Part shown: positions 7,049-7,894 of the stretch, piece after piece
Layout of the letters: each line of letters begins with the position of its first letter
Position numbering within the stretch: the stretch's first letter is position 1
Source: CAYHWW01 sp964360145
GTDB taxonomy: Bacteria; Bdellovibrionota; UBA1018; CAYHWW01
Assembly (NCBI GenBank): GCA_964360145.1
Contig: CAYHWW010000155.1
Location: 1-7,894 of the forward strand
DNA length: 7,894 nucleotides
Reading direction: 5' to 3'
Position numbers and translations under genes: made by a program
The notes under the pieces: model-generated
What the model was told of the DNA's origin: nothing
The model's database searches: none
What the model saw: only the letters and a program-made list of their open reading frames with translations

Positions 7049-7097
7049 CGCCAACAGAGTTGGCGATTTTACGATAAAAATGCCAACTCTGTTGGCG
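7049..7097. repeat. Nested 49-bp inverted repeat upstream of the ATPase gene
   Basis: CGCCAACAGAGTTGGC (7049-7064) is the perfect reverse complement of 7082-7097, giving a 16-bp outer arm pair. Inside it, TTTTA (7067-7071) pairs with TAAAA (7075-7079) around CGA. Each outer arm is also a dyad: CGCCAAC-AGA-GTTGGCG (7049-7065) and GCCAAC-TCT-GTTGGC within 7081-7097. The three dyads centre on 7057, 7073 and 7089. The repeat lies 24 bp upstream of the ATPase ATG, so it could be an operator, a leader RNA structure or the boundary of a mobile unit. No T-tract marks it as a terminator. Confidence 0.85.
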
Positions 7098-7121
7098 CGA
7101 TGTCCCGAGGTGGTTCCTATG

Positions 7122-7149
7122 TTGGAAAACACCCTATTTTGAGAATAAT
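7122..7149 (+). promoter_or_regulatory. Candidate promoter of the secreted HExxH protein gene
   Basis: TTGGAA (7122-7127, 4 of 6 to TTGACA) and AATAAT (7144-7149, 5 of 6 to TATAAT) are separated by 16 bp. The predicted start near 7156 would leave a leader of only about 9 nt before the ATG at 7165, consistent with the lack of a Shine-Dalgarno. The call rests on consensus matching only. Confidence 0.25.
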
Positions 7150-7164
7150 GTTAGCATAACAATC

Positions 7165-7881
7165 ATGCTCATCACGACGCTCTTCTCCTTGATCATGGTA
7201 CAACCCGCTTTCGCTCACTCCTGCGGCTGGTGCATCCTCGACGACGCCGCATCCCGCAAAGAGGTGGAGCAGCTGTTGACCCTCAAACCCAAGGCCATGC
7301 TGGCCGCGGTGCGGGCCAAGGGTGTACTCGTGAATGTGGTCGACTCCGGCCGCAAACACCCCAGGGATGGCAGCTTTACCTGGAGCATGGTGGAGGTAGG
7401 CGAAAAATCTGTTTCCGAGTACTCGTCCGAGAAGGCCCTCACAGGCAAGACCTATTGCGCCGGCGAGCACAAAGACGCCGCGGGCAAACCCCTCATCGTG
7501 CTTGCCAACGACGCGCCCCTGTCGACGTTCGTTCACGAATACTTGCATATCCGGCAAATGACCAAGGACAGCGGCTGGTGCCCCGGAGGTGCGAAGGACG
7601 CTGGCTCAGAGGCCGTTCAGGATCGGGAATGGGATGTGCACCAAGCGCTGTGGAAGATGCGCGCCCACAAGAAGTTTAATCTGGAGGACCGCATCTCCAT
7701 CGGCTCCAACCTGCTCGAGCAGGCCAGGGCCCGAACAGATCGAGACCCGGGCGCAGCGACCTTCATCGCCGGAGAAAAAGTGCAGGAGGGCCTCCTTGCC
7801 CTCATTGAAGAATACAAAAAAGCCCACCGGATTCACAAGAAAACCCGCGGCGCCGTTGGCATCAAGCGTCTGGGATCCTAA
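7165..7881 (+). CDS. Small secreted putative zinc metallopeptidase (HExxH), family not recognised
   Basis: A 238-residue protein I cannot assign to a named family. A short hydrophobic N-terminus (LITTLFSLIMV) followed by QPAFA-HS fits a signal peptide cut after residue 17, although the usual basic n-region is missing. The predicted mature protein begins with HSCGWC (C20 and C23, a CxxC); two further cysteines, C98 and C139, could form disulfides after export. The central motif FVHEYLHIRQM contains HEYLH (124-128), a classic zincin HExxH. Downstream, E149-AVQ-D153 is an ExxxD that could supply the third ligand in gluzincin style, with E155 as an alternative. The C-terminal third is charged, probably helical, and ends in a Lys/Arg-rich tail. 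Overall it could be a periplasmic or extracellular peptidase; activity is inferred. The ATG at 7165 has no Shine-Dalgarno, and the frame stays open upstream without a better ATG. The gene diverges from the ATPase. Confidence 0.75.
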   Translation: MLITTLFSLIMVQPAFAHSCGWCILDDAASRKEVEQLLTLKPKAMLAAVRAKGVLVNVVDSGRKHPRDGSFTWSMVEVGEKSVSEYSSEKALTGKTYCAGEHKDAAGKPLIVLANDAPLSTFVHEYLHIRQMTKDSGWCPGGAKDAGSEAVQDREWDVHQALWKMRAHKKFNLEDRISIGSNLLEQARARTDRDPGAATFIAGEKVQEGLLALIEEYKKAHRIHKKTRGAVGIKRLGS

Positions 7882-7894
7882 CGTCGGCTTGCTT

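Noticed and set aside
1..7894. CRISPR array, tRNA, rRNA or insertion-sequence transposase
   Set aside because: I saw no regularly spaced direct repeats, no cloverleaf or rRNA core sequence and no transposase motif on either strand.

Overview
The window holds six genes in three blocks, all apparently from one Gram-negative bacterium. An LptF/LptG-type permease implies an outer membrane carrying lipopolysaccharide or a similar glycolipid. The housekeeping genes look GC-rich by eye and the ATPase gene less so. Only asnS has a strong Shine-Dalgarno sequence. I cannot name the phylum from sequence alone; an uncultivated or poorly sampled lineage would fit.

Left block (1-2978). The window opens in the last 73 codons of a plus-strand gene that may be a RodZ-like protein with a DUF4115-type C-terminus. 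A 271-bp convergent intergenic region follows (223-493). It holds three same-strand DnaA-box-like 9-mers, one of them a perfect match to the consensus, and two hairpins, one a 17-bp perfect inverted repeat. On the minus strand, a WcaJ-like polyprenyl-phosphate hexose-1-phosphate transferase gene (2978 to 1593) overlaps the downstream LptF/LptG-family permease gene (1603 to 494) by 11 nt. This looks like a two-gene envelope polysaccharide operon: one product starts glycan assembly on the lipid carrier and the other belongs to a lipid/LPS extraction machine.

Middle block (2999-5860). Divergent from wcaJ-like and only 20 bp away is pepA (leucyl aminopeptidase, all metal ligands and catalytic residues present). 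asnS (asparaginyl-tRNA synthetase) follows after 3 bp, with its Shine-Dalgarno inside the end of pepA, so the two are probably cotranscribed and translationally coupled.

Right block (5868-7881). A minus-strand gene for an AAA_14/DUF4143 ATPase runs tail-to-tail against asnS with a 7-bp gap. It looks less GC-rich than its neighbours and is probably a mobile or accessory gene. Just upstream of its start is the most unusual structure in the window: a 49-bp nested inverted repeat (7049-7097) made of three dyads whose centres are 16 bp apart. Past it, on the plus strand, is a gene for a small secreted protein with an HExxH zinc-protease motif, an ExxxD motif downstream and a CxxC at the mature N-terminus; I do not recognise its family. 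The best candidate for something undescribed is the DUF4143 ATPase gene together with its nested palindrome, and after that the small secreted putative metallopeptidase.
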